A DNA stretch of 64,000 nucleotides from DYRG01 sp041161065 (GTDB taxonomy: Bacteria; Pseudomonadota; Gammaproteobacteria; Beggiatoales; Beggiatoaceae), in contig JBEAVE010000040.1 in NCBI GenBank assembly GCA_041161065.1, positions 15,539-79,538 of the forward strand. Direction: 5' to 3'. Both the position numbers and the translations under genes were made by a program. This document shows positions 16,495 to 25,344 of the stretch, piece by piece. Within the stretch, counting starts at the first letter, position 1; each line of letters begins with the position of its first letter. A model generated the notes under the pieces. That model had not been told where the DNA came from. It did not search any database and worked only from the letters and a program-made list of their open reading frames with translations.

Positions 16495-19032
16495 CTATTT
16501 AGAAATCGCGATTCCTTGTTTGGAAGGTTTGAAAGCAAGGGTTTTTGTGGAGAGAAACTGCGTATCAAAACTCACCACAAAATTTACCCCATTAATGTTT
16601 TGTGAGACTTTAATATCAGCAGGTTGCGACGTGGTTAAATACGCCCCACACGATTCTCCCGCATCACAAATAAAATCATCGTTATTGCTATCGTTTCCGC
16701 TGAGAATTTGATAAGTGCCCGCCGCTACATTATTGAATTGATAAGGATAATGTCCGTCCGCACTTTCACCGCTCAACATTTTGATCGTGTCGCCTGTTTT
16801 GGAGTCGACTAATAAAATATACTGCCGCCCCGCATTGCCCGCCCGAAAACTCCCGACATTCCAAATAACGGGAACAGTCGACTTACCCACATTGCTTAAC
16901 ACGTTGATATTGGCTTGATAAGTGCCGTTGGGCGCGCCGCGTTGCAGTTTGACATTGTACGAACCCAAGCCATTTGCATCGACTTGATTGGGCGCGATTT
17001 GAATGTCGCTGCGATCGCTGGTCACGCTTTGAATTCGCAATTCTCCCCCGCCTGCATTGCTAATATTTAGTGTTAATGCGCTGAGAACGCCGCCAAAATT
17101 AAGGGCTTGCGGGACACTGCTCAAAATCGCGGGCGCGACCGGTAAGGTTTTTCCCGCACTATTCATCGCCGCCGTCACCGCTTTGTACGCATCGATCAAA
17201 CCATAACCAAACTGATTATCGCGTCCTGCTGCGCCTAAATCTTCGGTGATCGCGCCGCTCGCCAATAAACTGTCGAATTGATCGGGGGTTAATTGCGGAT
17301 TCACCGCTTTCATTAGGGCAATCACACCCGCGACATGAGGCGTTGCCATCGATGTGCCCGCATAAGTTCGATAAGTCATTTGAATAGAACGGGTTTTGGT
17401 GTCATCGCCGGCGGTGCTCAAAATGCCATCGGGCACGCCATCGCCGTTCAAATCGCTTTCGCTCGACCCTCCCGGCGCGGCAACATCAACGGTCGAATTG
17501 TAATTTGAATAATTGGCGCGTTTTTTGTCGATGTCGACCGCCGCCACCGAAATGACCCCTGACATAGCTGCGGGATAATTGGGGGTGGTGTCGCCATCGT
17601 TTCCTGCCGCCGCGACGATAAATACGCCCGCTTTTCGTGCGTCGGCAATCAACGCACTCCAATTCATGGGTTCGTATCCGCCCAAACTCATGTTGATAAT
17701 GTCGGCGTGTTTGGAGGGGGTTTTTCCCGAGTCGTTTGGCAGACCAGCGGCGTATCGAATGGCTTGTTCGATGTCGTAATCACTGCCTTCGCCGTTTTTG
17801 CCGAGCACTCTCAGCGGCATAATTTGGGTTTGACCGCCGATGCCCGCGATGCCTTCGCCGTTGTTGAGGATCGCGCCAATTGTGCCGGCGACGTGCGTGC
17901 CGTGAAAACTGCTGCCATTTGCCGAATCATCGCCCGGATCGTCGGGATTGTTGTCGATCCCATTGCCGTCGAGAGAAACCGCTGGATCGCTGATAAAATC
18001 GTAGCCATCGACTAATTTTCCTTGTAAATCAGGGTGTTGGATTAAAACGCCCGTATCGATGACCGCGACAACCACATTTGCGCTACCCGTTGTAATATCC
18101 CACGTTTGCGGCACATTCATTAACGGCAAATCCCATTGCAATTTGTAATAAGTATCATTGGGTGTGAACAAGGCTTTGCGATAGAAATTCAAATTTGCAC
18201 TCACCACATCATCACGTTGGCGCAATTTCTTAACCGCCAATAACGTTTGATATTTCAATTGATCTTTTAAGGAAGCAAAGCGTGGCGTAAAATGTTTTGC
18301 AGTTGTATTTTGTAAGCTATGTAATGCGGTATTTTGGGCATCGATTTGAAATAATTGATTACGGTCGTGATTACCCGCTATTTTCTTCAAACCCAAATTA
18401 GCCAGTGAACGCGGTTGTTCTTTGAATTGTGCAATGATTTGCTCTGGTACAAAAGCCTGACTTAAACGCAATGAATGAGTTGTAGTTTGTCCTTGATCTT
18501 GACCAATGGTTAAAACGTAATTAGAACCACCCGAAAAGGCTTGAACTTGCACTAAAAAACGCCCCGAATTGGGAACAACTAAACTTTCCACATTGCCCGA
18601 AGACACCGACGCATCAACCAACGTGCCGTCCAAATTGAGCAATCCCAAATCCAAATCATTTAATCGGACATTATCACTTCCAATCAATAATGTAATATGT
18701 TGTCCCGCTAGCAAATCCACCACGTAGAAATCATCTAAATCTCCGTTTTGAAATGATCGTCCAATGTCGCCCGCCAACGGTAAATTCACATAGCCGCCCA
18801 CAATTACGGGATTAGGCAAAGTTTGCGCGGTTTCAGGGGTATCATTGCTTTTGTAAGAGGCTTTAATATCATTGACATCGCTATCGGTGGCAACGCCTTC
18901 TGCAACGGTAATGTCTCCAGAAATAGAAAACGTCGTCACACCCGACGAATAATCGGGCGCAACCGTGCTGTTTTCTCCATCACCGCCACAACCCGTCAGT
19001 AGAATGCTTATCCACAACCACCCATAACGCAT
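16495..19032 (-). CDS. Subtilisin-like (S8) serine protease lipoprotein
   Basis: 845 residues. A lipoprotein signal peptide ends with LLTGC (Cys15). Residues 60-180 look like a pre-peptidase C-terminal (PPC) type beta domain. Residues 190-290 resemble a subtilisin pro-domain (FVPEQIIAQFKEQP). The catalytic domain spans about 295-625, with Asp326 (AVIDTGV), His377 (SFHGTHVAGT), oxyanion Asn478 (AAAGNDGD) and Ser561 (AGTSMATPHVAG). The C-terminal ~200 residues hold an abnormal-spindle-like beta domain (LNISNAGGGELRI) and a carboxypeptidase-like domain. It should be an outer-membrane-anchored protease. It is flanked by its own terminator and is G+C-richer than its neighbours. Confidence 0.93.
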   Translation of the reverse strand: MRYGWLWISILLTGCGGDGENSTVAPDYSSGVTTFSISGDITVAEGVATDSDVNDIKASYKSNDTPETAQTLPNPVIVGGYVNLPLAGDIGRSFQNGDLDDFYVVDLLAGQHITLLIGSDNVRLNDLDLGLLNLDGTLVDASVSSGNVESLVVPNSGRFLVQVQAFSGGSNYVLTIGQDQGQTTTHSLRLSQAFVPEQIIAQFKEQPRSLANLGLKKIAGNHDRNQLFQIDAQNTALHSLQNTTAKHFTPRFASLKDQLKYQTLLAVKKLRQRDDVVSANLNFYRKALFTPNDTYYKLQWDLPLMNVPQTWDITTGSANVVVAVIDTGVLIQHPDLQGKLVDGYDFISDPAVSLDGNGIDNNPDDPGDDSANGSSFHGTHVAGTIGAILNNGEGIAGIGGQTQIMPLRVLGKNGEGSDYDIEQAIRYAAGLPNDSGKTPSKHADIINMSLGGYEPMNWSALIADARKAGVFIVAAAGNDGDTTPNYPAAMSGVISVAAVDIDKKRANYSNYNSTVDVAAPGGSSESDLNGDGVPDGILSTAGDDTKTRSIQMTYRTYAGTSMATPHVAGVIALMKAVNPQLTPDQFDSLLASGAITEDLGAAGRDNQFGYGLIDAYKAVTAAMNSAGKTLPVAPAILSSVPQALNFGGVLSALTLNISNAGGGELRIQSVTSDRSDIQIAPNQVDANGLGSYNVKLQRGAPNGTYQANINVLSNVGKSTVPVIWNVGSFRAGNAGRQYILLVDSKTGDTIKMLSGESADGHYPYQFNNVAAGTYQILSGNDSNNDDFICDAGESCGAYLTTSQPADIKVSQNINGVNFVVSFDTQFLSTKTLAFKPSKQGIAISK

Positions 19033-19125
19033 AATTTTTCCTCAATTTGACATCATTTAGAAACCAAAAAACACCTAACCGCTAATACGGATAAAAAACA
19101 TTTGAACTGTTGCGAGAAAATTGAA

Positions 19126-19596
19126 TTATTTTTTAACAAAATCCCAAATTTTACCTGTCCAACCACCTTTAGACCATTTACTCTTCACACCTCTCCCCAA
19201 GAAACAAGGCGTGTAATGTTTATCTTCAATCATAATGTGATTAGTCAGCCAACTGCGCAAGAAATTAAGCAATTCCATACTCACTGCGGTTTTACGCGCT
19301 TTAACTTTTTCTCTAATATCAATAACTTGTGAAGCTAGCTCTTGATGATGTTTCTTGTGTTCTTCATATTGCGGATAATCGAAAATTCTCATCAAACTTT
19401 CTTCAACTGCAAAATGCACAACCGTGTACTCAACTAATTCAGTTAAAATATTATCCACCGTATGCAAATCGGTTTTCTTAATAATTGCTTCGTACAAATT
19501 ATTAATTAACCGTACCAATACCTTGTGTTGTTCATCAATTTCCTCAATGCCAACACTCAATTGTTCCGTCCATTCTACTAGGGGTTTAATTTCCAC
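19126..19596 (-). CDS. Bacteriohaemerythrin
   Basis: 156 residues, starting with GTG (VEIKPLVEW...) preceded by GAGGAG. The di-iron ligands are visible in order: IDEQHKVLV, TVVHFAVEESLM, EEHKKHHQE and LTNHIMIEDKHY. Bacteriohaemerythrins reversibly bind O2 and are common in microaerophiles. A basic C-terminal tail (GVKSKWSKGGWTGKIW) extends past the usual domain and is of unknown role. It is a single gene, 93 bases upstream of the protease start in the same orientation. Confidence 0.93.
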   Translation of the reverse strand: MEIKPLVEWTEQLSVGIEEIDEQHKVLVRLINNLYEAIIKKTDLHTVDNILTELVEYTVVHFAVEESLMRIFDYPQYEEHKKHHQELASQVIDIREKVKARKTAVSMELLNFLRSWLTNHIMIEDKHYTPCFLGRGVKSKWSKGGWTGKIWDFVKK

Positions 19597-19909
19597 GTTA
19601 GGTCTCCTCTTCTACAATGTTAATGACTAAATTACATCTAATGCAAAAATGGCAGTTTGCTCTCTTGTTGTTTGGGTTAAACTTATAACAACAACGCATC
19701 TATTTTCTCTAATTTAATGCACTCGCTCAACACAACGGTTCGAGTTTTTGTCAATTCTATCGATGGGCATTGCGCCGTCAAACTGAAATTCCGCCGCGCC
19801 AAACCTGTTTAAAATATCACTAAAATAAAACATTTGCCAATCAAAAATGGCGGGATTTTGCAAATAAAGGGCTACAAGGGGTTGCTATCGAAGTTTCTAG
19901 CACAATGGA
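19597..19909. other. Intergenic region, 313 bases
   Basis: Lies between the methyltransferase stop (19910) and the haemerythrin GTG (19596), both on the minus strand. It should hold the haemerythrin promoter. I see no convincing ORF, no strong hairpin with a T-tract and no copy of the palindromic repeat family. Confidence 0.5.
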
Positions 19910-20869
19910 CTAATGAAATGACTTTATTTCAGGAAAGGGATTAGAAAATTGCCAGCCAGTTTTACCGGTTTCTCTCAAGTGTTCTAATCGTCGAATTGTT
20001 AATTCTGCAAAAATTGGATCAATATCACAAGTAAAAACCTTTCGTTTAAGTTTTTCTCCTGCAATTAACGTTGTCCCTGCGTGTGAAAAGAAATCCGCTA
20101 TCAAATCATTTTCTTGACTACTCGCAGAAATCAATCGTTCTATTGCTTTTAAGGGTTTTTGCGCATAACAACCTGCGACATTTTCTTCCATTCGATAAAA
20201 TACCTGTTGAATATCCACCCACACGTTTCCTGCTCTAATATTCTCGGATTTACTCCGTTGCAGATTCTCCGTTCGTTTTCCATCAATCTCTTTGTAATAT
20301 CCTCTTAATATCTTTGGAATATCGGTGTATTCAGCGTTCACATTAAAATAGGGTTCACCTTTGATGTAATACAAACATTCTTGCCGAACTGCCATAAAGT
20401 TCTTTTGTGTGCCATAACCGCGTTGATTTCGCATCGTAATAAAACTTCGGGATTTCAAATCGGGATAGTTTCTCATCAACAACATAAAATCGGGTAAGGG
20501 TTGGAAATGAGCTTTTTGATCCGCGCCAAGCCAAATATATAAGCTCGAGTTCTTTTCCAAAATACTCAGATTATTTTCAACCCATTGTTGAGAGTATTTC
20601 ATATAATCTGGCAAATTCATTTTGAATAGATTATGGGTATTTTCATTCCCGACCATTACATTATAAGGAGGGTCTTGAATCGAGAGCGTGGCTTTGTGAT
20701 TTTCAAATAAACGTGAAATATCGTTCTTTTGTGTGGCATCTAACACTCCCACCCGATGCCCAGAAATAGAATCCTCCCAAATTTCTCCCGTTTTCAAACG
20801 ACAAAATGGAAGAAGTTGCTCTCGCAATTCAGGAAGATTATCTAAACGTCCAAACGGTTCTGCGGTCAT
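19910..20869 (-). CDS. Solitary N4/N6 DNA methyltransferase
   Basis: 319 residues. The catalytic motif IV is QDPPYNVM near residue 67, and the SAM-binding motif I near residue 266 reads ADFFSHAGTTLIAGEKLKR, followed by CDIDP. Motif IV before motif I gives the beta-class order. It methylates adenine N6 or cytosine N4; the target sequence cannot be read. No restriction endonuclease is adjacent, so it may be regulatory or protective. Its ATG overlaps the aroA stop (ATGA, 4 bases), so it is translationally coupled to a housekeeping gene. Confidence 0.88.
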   Translation of the reverse strand: MTAEPFGRLDNLPELREQLLPFCRLKTGEIWEDSISGHRVGVLDATQKNDISRLFENHKATLSIQDPPYNVMVGNENTHNLFKMNLPDYMKYSQQWVENNLSILEKNSSLYIWLGADQKAHFQPLPDFMLLMRNYPDLKSRSFITMRNQRGYGTQKNFMAVRQECLYYIKGEPYFNVNAEYTDIPKILRGYYKEIDGKRTENLQRSKSENIRAGNVWVDIQQVFYRMEENVAGCYAQKPLKAIERLISASSQENDLIADFFSHAGTTLIAGEKLKRKVFTCDIDPIFAELTIRRLEHLRETGKTGWQFSNPFPEIKSFH

Positions 20870-22173
20870 AATAATTGCTCGATGTTTAAACCTAAACTAG
20901 AGGCTAATTCAACGAAGTTAGGAAAAGAGGTGGCGACATTCGCGCAGTCTTTGATTTTAATGGGATTTTTCGCGCGCAAAGAAGCCATCGCAAATGACAT
21001 TGCAATGCGATGATCGCCGTGAGAATCGATTTCTCCGCCTTGTAATTGTCCGCCGCGAATAACCATGCCGTCGGGAGTGGGTTGTGCGTCGATGCCTAAA
21101 ACTTTTAAGCCGTCTGCCATCACTTGAATGCGGTCGCTTTCTTTGACGCGCAATTCTTCCGCGCCGGTCAAAACCGTTTCGCCGTCCGCGCACGCCGCCG
21201 CGATAAAAATGGCGGGAAATTCGTCGATTGCCAACGGGACGAGTTCTTCGGGAATTTGAATGCCTTTTAAAGTGCTTGATTTGACTAATAAATCCGCGAC
21301 AGGTTCGCCGCCGATGTTGCGTTTGTTCAATATTTGAATGTTTGCGCCCATCAATTTCAAAATATCTAAAATGCCTGTTCGCGTGGGATTGATGCCGACG
21401 TGTTCAATGTAAAGCTCTGAATTTTCAGCGATTGTTGCGCCAACGATAAAAAACGCCGCCGACGAAATATCCGCAGGCACATCGATGTTTTTGGCGAATA
21501 ATTTACCGCCGCCTTTTAAACAAACTTTTGCGCCATCTCGTTGAATTTCATAGCCAAATCCTTGCAACATGCGTTCGGAATGATCGCGGGTTGGGGCGGG
21601 TTCGATAACGCAAGTTGTGCCGTCGGCGTACAATCCCGCTAATAAAATACTGGATTTCACTTGCGCGCTGGCGACAGGCATAACATATTCAATTCCTTGA
21701 AGTTTTTGATTGCCCGCAATTTGCAAAGGCGGCGTGCCTTTATCGGAAGTGCTTATTTTTGCGCCCATTTTTGACAGCGGATCGGTGACGCGGCGCATCG
21801 GACGTTTGGAAAGCGACGAATCGCCCGTTAAAACCGTGTCGAAATTTTGTGCGGACAATAAACCCGATAACAATCGCATCGAAGTCCCTGAATTTCCTAA
21901 ATAAAGTTCGTGTTGTGGTTTTTTCAAACCGTGCAAACCCACGCCCTGAATTTTCACAACATCTTGATTACGTTGAATTTTCACGCCCATTGCTTGAAAC
22001 GCGGCTAACGTTGCCAAGGTATCTTCGCCTTGCAAAAATCCCGAAATGTAGGTTTCGCCTTCCGCGATCGCGCCGAGCATAATCGCCCGATGAGAAATCG
22101 ATTTGTCGCCCGCCACTCGGCAGCGTCCCTGCAATTTGCCGTCGGGAAAAACTTGAAAAGTTACATGAGTCAT
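20866..22173 (-). CDS. aroA: 3-phosphoshikimate 1-carboxyvinyltransferase (EPSP synthase)
   Basis: 435 residues. Motifs are AGDKSISHRAIMLGAIAEG, LGNSGTSMRLLSGLL, SAQVKSSILLAGLYADG, DISSAAFFIVGA and ELRVKESDRIQVMADGL. It condenses shikimate-3-phosphate with phosphoenolpyruvate in aromatic amino acid synthesis. Its common partners (cmk, rpsA, tyrA/pheA) are absent; a methyltransferase gene overlaps its end instead. Confidence 0.97.
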   Translation of the reverse strand: MTHVTFQVFPDGKLQGRCRVAGDKSISHRAIMLGAIAEGETYISGFLQGEDTLATLAAFQAMGVKIQRNQDVVKIQGVGLHGLKKPQHELYLGNSGTSMRLLSGLLSAQNFDTVLTGDSSLSKRPMRRVTDPLSKMGAKISTSDKGTPPLQIAGNQKLQGIEYVMPVASAQVKSSILLAGLYADGTTCVIEPAPTRDHSERMLQGFGYEIQRDGAKVCLKGGGKLFAKNIDVPADISSAAFFIVGATIAENSELYIEHVGINPTRTGILDILKLMGANIQILNKRNIGGEPVADLLVKSSTLKGIQIPEELVPLAIDEFPAIFIAAACADGETVLTGAEELRVKESDRIQVMADGLKVLGIDAQPTPDGMVIRGGQLQGGEIDSHGDHRIAMSFAMASLRAKNPIKIKDCANVATSFPNFVELASSLGLNIEQLL

Positions 22174-22239
22174 TTTTCACAATCCTTTGTTTTAAATAGA
22201 TAGATAAATCAATGTGTTATTAAATACAACATTTTATGT

Positions 22240-22268
22240 TTGACAAAACACGCGGGCATCTATTATAA
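22240..22268 (+). promoter_or_regulatory. Predicted sigma-70 promoter with no immediate gene
   Basis: TTGACA at 22240-22245 and TTATAA at 22263-22268, with a 17-base spacer. It points toward the GRDP-like gene, but the next recognisable start is 270 bases away, so it would make a long leader or a small RNA. Confidence 0.5.
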
Positions 22269-22383
22269 AACTTACCTCACACAAAAGCGACTACGTTATC
22301 GAATGAGAAATAACTTGTTGAAATATAAGATGCGGCAAAGAAAAAATGATACCCCGTGTCGTTTTAGAGAAATTATGGCAAAT

Positions 22384-22417
22384 TGACTTGTCAAGAGGAA
22401 AATCCACTAATATAATC
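22384..22417 (+). repeat. Promoter-bearing direct repeat, copy A
   Basis: Matches 23118-23151: 23 identical bases, three mismatches, then eight identical bases. It contains TTGTCA (22388-22393), a 17-base spacer and TATAAT (22411-22416), a good sigma-70 promoter facing the GRDP-like gene. Confidence 0.85.
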
Positions 22418-22427
22418 GACTCCTTTT

Positions 22428-22507
22428 AGCGGTATAATTGGCGAATGATGGGTTTTATATTTCAATGGATTAGATTTAAATTCCACTCAACTTTATACCA
22501 CTACCCG
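22428..22507 (-). repeat. Copy 2 of the ~80-bp palindromic repeat family
   Basis: The minus strand begins GGTAGTGGTATAAAGTTGAG and contains ATTGAAATATAAAAC, aligning over its length with 51634-51714. The far arm (AGCGGTATAA on the plus strand) pairs with TTATACCACT with one G-U. Confidence 0.85.
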
Positions 22508-22538
22508 ATTTTTCATTTTTTTAGATAAAGGACTGATT

Positions 22539-23012
22539 ATGTATGATGGTTTTATGAAAGAACTTGATCTTGAACCTATAATGGTTAAGATAATGGATTC
22601 TGAGGAAGGTTTAGGATGGTCTTTAGAATTTACGAAACAGGTTTCCGATGAATACAAAAAATTTTTAATTTTATGTAGAGAAAATCCGAGTGTCGCCATA
22701 GTACCATCTTCATTTGTAGATGATTTTTGGCATTTTCATATTCTTGACACTCAAAAATACCAAGAAGATTGTGAGCAAATGTTTGGATATTTTCTACATC
22801 ATTTTCCCTATTTTGGGATGAGAGGTGAAGAAGATAAAAACAGTTTGAAAAAAGCGTGGACAGAGACATGCCAAATATATAGAGACCGTTTTGGTGATCT
22901 TCCTAGTGATTTATGGTTATCAAGTAACAGGTGTCCAAATTGTGGGCGGAGATGTAAATCTGATAAAAATTATTCAATGGAGGAACGCCCGCGTCTTGCT
23001 GTGGCAGCGTAG
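22539..23012 (+). CDS. GRDP-like (glycine-rich-domain-protein family) small protein
   Basis: 157 residues. The segment SSFVDDFWHFHILDTQKYQE followed by DCEQMFGYFLHHFPYFGMRG matches my memory of the GRDP-like (PF07173) family: an invariant W-H-x-H/F-x-L-D/H core, then the FLHHFPYFGMRGEED signature of bacterial members. The function of the family is unknown. A short C-terminal CPNCGRRC could bind zinc. The gene is bracketed by two copies each of a promoter repeat and an ~80-bp palindromic repeat, suggesting that it arrived or duplicated as a cassette upstream of argD. Confidence 0.75.
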   Translation: MYDGFMKELDLEPIMVKIMDSEEGLGWSLEFTKQVSDEYKKFLILCRENPSVAIVPSSFVDDFWHFHILDTQKYQEDCEQMFGYFLHHFPYFGMRGEEDKNSLKKAWTETCQIYRDRFGDLPSDLWLSSNRCPNCGRRCKSDKNYSMEERPRLAVAA

Positions 23013-23016
23013 GATG

Positions 23017-23094
23017 TAGCAGTATAAGAGCTAAATGATAACCTTTATATTTCAATGAGTTAGAGCTAAATTTTACTCAACTTTACGTCACAGT
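23017..23094 (-). repeat. Copy 3 of the ~80-bp palindromic repeat family
   Basis: The minus strand reads GTAAAGTTGAGTAAAATTTA then CTCATTGAAATATAAAGG. It begins 4 bases after the stop of the GRDP-like gene and is in the same orientation as copy 2, on that gene's other side. Confidence 0.85.
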
Positions 23095-23117
23095 CCTCTT
23101 CTGTTGGCATAATGAAG

Positions 23118-23151
23118 TGACTTGTCAAGAGGAAAATCCAATCATATAATC
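23118..23151 (+). repeat. Promoter-bearing direct repeat, copy B
   Basis: Second copy of the 34-base repeat at 22384. TTGTCA (23122-23127), 17-base spacer, TATAAT (23145-23150). This is the likely promoter of argD-argF-surE. Confidence 0.85.
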
Positions 23152-23168
23152 AAGTTTTTTTAATAGAG

Positions 23169-23202
23169 AGCAGTCGTTCGGTCGACTGCTTTTTCGTTTT
23201 TT
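23169..23202 (+). terminator. Terminator-like hairpin in the argD leader
   Basis: AGCAGTCG (23169-23176) pairs with CGACTGCT (23183-23190) around a six-base loop, followed by TTTTCGTTTTTT. It lies between the copy-B promoter and the argD start, so argD transcripts must pass through it; it could be an attenuator. Confidence 0.8.
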
Positions 23203-23215
23203 AGGGGGGAATACG

Positions 23216-24394
23216 ATGACAACCACCCATTTAATGTCGAATTATGCGCGCCAACCGGTTGTTTTTACGAAAGGTTCGGGCGTTTATGTGTGGGATAACA
23301 ACGGTGAAAAATATTTAGATGCGCTGTCGGGGGTGGCGGTGTGCGCGCTGGGGCATTCACACCCGCAACTTGCCGCCGCGATCGCCGATCAAGCCGCCAC
23401 GTTGATGCACACTTCAAATATTTACGGCATCGATTTGCAGTCACAATTGGCAGATAAACTGGCGAATTTGTCGGGCATGGACACCGCGTTTTTCTGCAAT
23501 TCGGGCGCAGAGGCAAATGAAGCCGCCATCAAATTAGCGCGTTATTGGGGAAATCAGCAACATATTGATAATCCTAAAATTATTGTGATGGAAGGCAGTT
23601 TTCATGGTCGAACCATGGGCGCGTTGAGCGCGACGGGAAATACTAAAATTCAAAAGGGTTTTGAGCCTTTATTGGAAGGATTTATCCGCGTTCCGTATAA
23701 TAATCTTGATGAAATTCAAAGTCTTGCAAACGACAAATCCATCGTTGCCATATTAGTCGAACCCGTGCAAGGCGAAGGCGGCGTAAATATTCCGTCGGTA
23801 AATTATTTGAAAAGTTTGCGCAACATCTGCAATCAAAACAATTGGTTATTAATGCTTGATGAAGTTCAAACGGGGATCGGACGAACAGGAAAATGGTTTG
23901 CTTTTCAACATGATGCGATTGTGCCCGACGTGATGTGTTTGGCGAAAGGCTTGGGCGGCGGAATGCCCATCGGCGCGTGTTTGGCGGCGGGAAAAGCTGC
24001 GCACATTTTTCAAGCAGGTACACACGGTTCAACATTTGGTGGAAATCCCTTAGCGTGTCGGGCGGCATTAACTGTTATCGATGTCATTGAAAAACAAGGA
24101 ATTTGTGAACACGTTGAACAAATGGAATCGCGGTTTCTCAGCGGATTTCAAAACGCATTACAAAGCGTTCAAAGCGTGAAAGAAATCAGAGCAAAAGGCT
24201 TAATGATTGGGATCGAATTAGATCGTCCGTGCGGTGAATTGGTGAAACAAGCATTATTAGAAGAACGTCTTTTAATTAATGTGACCGCCGACAAAACAAT
24301 TCGCTTATTACCCCCCCTCATTATCAATGAAACAGAAGTGGATAAAATTATTCAGGTTTTGAGCACATTGATTCGCAAGTTTCTATCTGAATAA
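23216..24394 (+). CDS. argD: Acetylornithine aminotransferase
   Basis: 392 residues of class III PLP aminotransferase. The PLP-binding lysine is in CLAKGLGGGMPIGACLA near residue 244; SGAEANEAAIKLAR, GSFHGRTMGALSATG and LLMLDEVQTGIGRTG are also clear. It converts N-acetylglutamate semialdehyde to N-acetylornithine in arginine synthesis. A G-rich AGGGGGGA precedes the ATG. argF follows directly. Confidence 0.96.
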   Translation: MTTTHLMSNYARQPVVFTKGSGVYVWDNNGEKYLDALSGVAVCALGHSHPQLAAAIADQAATLMHTSNIYGIDLQSQLADKLANLSGMDTAFFCNSGAEANEAAIKLARYWGNQQHIDNPKIIVMEGSFHGRTMGALSATGNTKIQKGFEPLLEGFIRVPYNNLDEIQSLANDKSIVAILVEPVQGEGGVNIPSVNYLKSLRNICNQNNWLLMLDEVQTGIGRTGKWFAFQHDAIVPDVMCLAKGLGGGMPIGACLAAGKAAHIFQAGTHGSTFGGNPLACRAALTVIDVIEKQGICEHVEQMESRFLSGFQNALQSVQSVKEIRAKGLMIGIELDRPCGELVKQALLEERLLINVTADKTIRLLPPLIINETEVDKIIQVLSTLIRKFLSE

Positions 24395-24420
24395 TTGAAC
24401 TAAAAGGAAGGAGAAGAAAA

Positions 24421-25344
24421 ATGGCTATTCGGCATTTTTTAAGTTTATTAGATTTAACCCCAACCGAATTACAAACTTTATTGCAACGGGCGATTTTTTT
24501 AAAACAACTACAAAAAAAAGGTAGCTCGCCGCAATGCTTAAAAAACAAAGTGTTGGGCATGATTTTCGAGAAATCGTCGACGCGCACTCGAGTGTCGTTT
24601 GAATCGGCGATGGCGCAATGCGGCGGACACGCGATTTTTTTGTCGCCCAAAGACACCCAATTGGGGCGTGGCGAACCCGTCGAAGATACCGCCCGCGTCT
24701 TATCGGGTATGATCGATGGGGTGATTATTCGAACTTATCATCAAGAAACCATCGAAAAATTCGCCGCTTACGCCCGCATTCCCGTAATTAATGCTCTCAC
24801 CGATGCGCATCACCCCTGCCAATTATTGGCGGATATTCAAACCTTTATCGAATATCGCGGATCGATTCAAGGTAAACGGGTGGCGTGGATTGGCGACGGA
24901 TTTAATATGTGCAATTCGTTCATTCACGCGGCGAAACAGTTTGATTTTGAGTTGCGGATTGCGTCCCCGCACGGTTATCAGCCGTCGCCGGAGATGATCG
25001 CTGAAGCGGAAGGGCGCGCGGAATTGCGTGAAGACCCCAATTGGGCGGCGGAAAACGCCGATTTAATCGTCACCGACGTGTGGGCGAGCATGGGTCAGGA
25101 AGACGAGCAGGCGTTGCGCGAGCGGATTTTCGCCCCTTATCAAGTGAACGCAAACTTAATGGCGAAAGCAAATTCTAACGCTTTGTTTATGCACTGTTTA
25201 CCCGCGCATCGAGGCGAAGAAGTCACGAATGAAGTCATCGAAGGGGCGCAAAGCGTCGTGTGGGAAGAAGCCGCCAACCGTTTGCACGCCCAAAAAGCCC
25301 TGCTGGAATTTTTGTTAATCACCCAATATGAAAATCTTAGTTAG
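24421..25344 (+). CDS. argF: Ornithine carbamoyltransferase (anabolic)
   Basis: 307 residues. The carbamoyl-phosphate site is KSSTRTRVSFESAMAQ, followed by HPCQLLADIQT and the ornithine-side HCLPAHRGEEV. It makes citrulline from ornithine. AAGGAGAAG lies just before the ATG. It is 26 bases after argD, and its last 17 bases overlap surE. Confidence 0.96.
   Translation: MAIRHFLSLLDLTPTELQTLLQRAIFLKQLQKKGSSPQCLKNKVLGMIFEKSSTRTRVSFESAMAQCGGHAIFLSPKDTQLGRGEPVEDTARVLSGMIDGVIIRTYHQETIEKFAAYARIPVINALTDAHHPCQLLADIQTFIEYRGSIQGKRVAWIGDGFNMCNSFIHAAKQFDFELRIASPHGYQPSPEMIAEAEGRAELREDPNWAAENADLIVTDVWASMGQEDEQALRERIFAPYQVNANLMAKANSNALFMHCLPAHRGEEVTNEVIEGAQSVVWEEAANRLHAQKALLEFLLITQYENLS

Larger units (their letters stand above)
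22174..22538. other. Intergenic region upstream of aroA and the GRDP-like gene, 365 bases
   Basis: The region holds a plus-strand promoter at 22240, a promoter-bearing repeat at 22384 and a full-length palindromic repeat at 22428. Around 22302-22330 a degenerate stretch (GTTGAAATATAAG) resembles the repeat core in the opposite orientation. A 29-codon frame starts near 22347 but is not convincing. The aroA promoter on the minus strand is not obvious to me. Confidence 0.6.

Noticed and set aside
22347..22436. A 29-codon frame upstream of the GRDP-like gene
   Set aside because: No ribosome site, it runs through the promoter repeat, and the second repeat copy does not preserve it.
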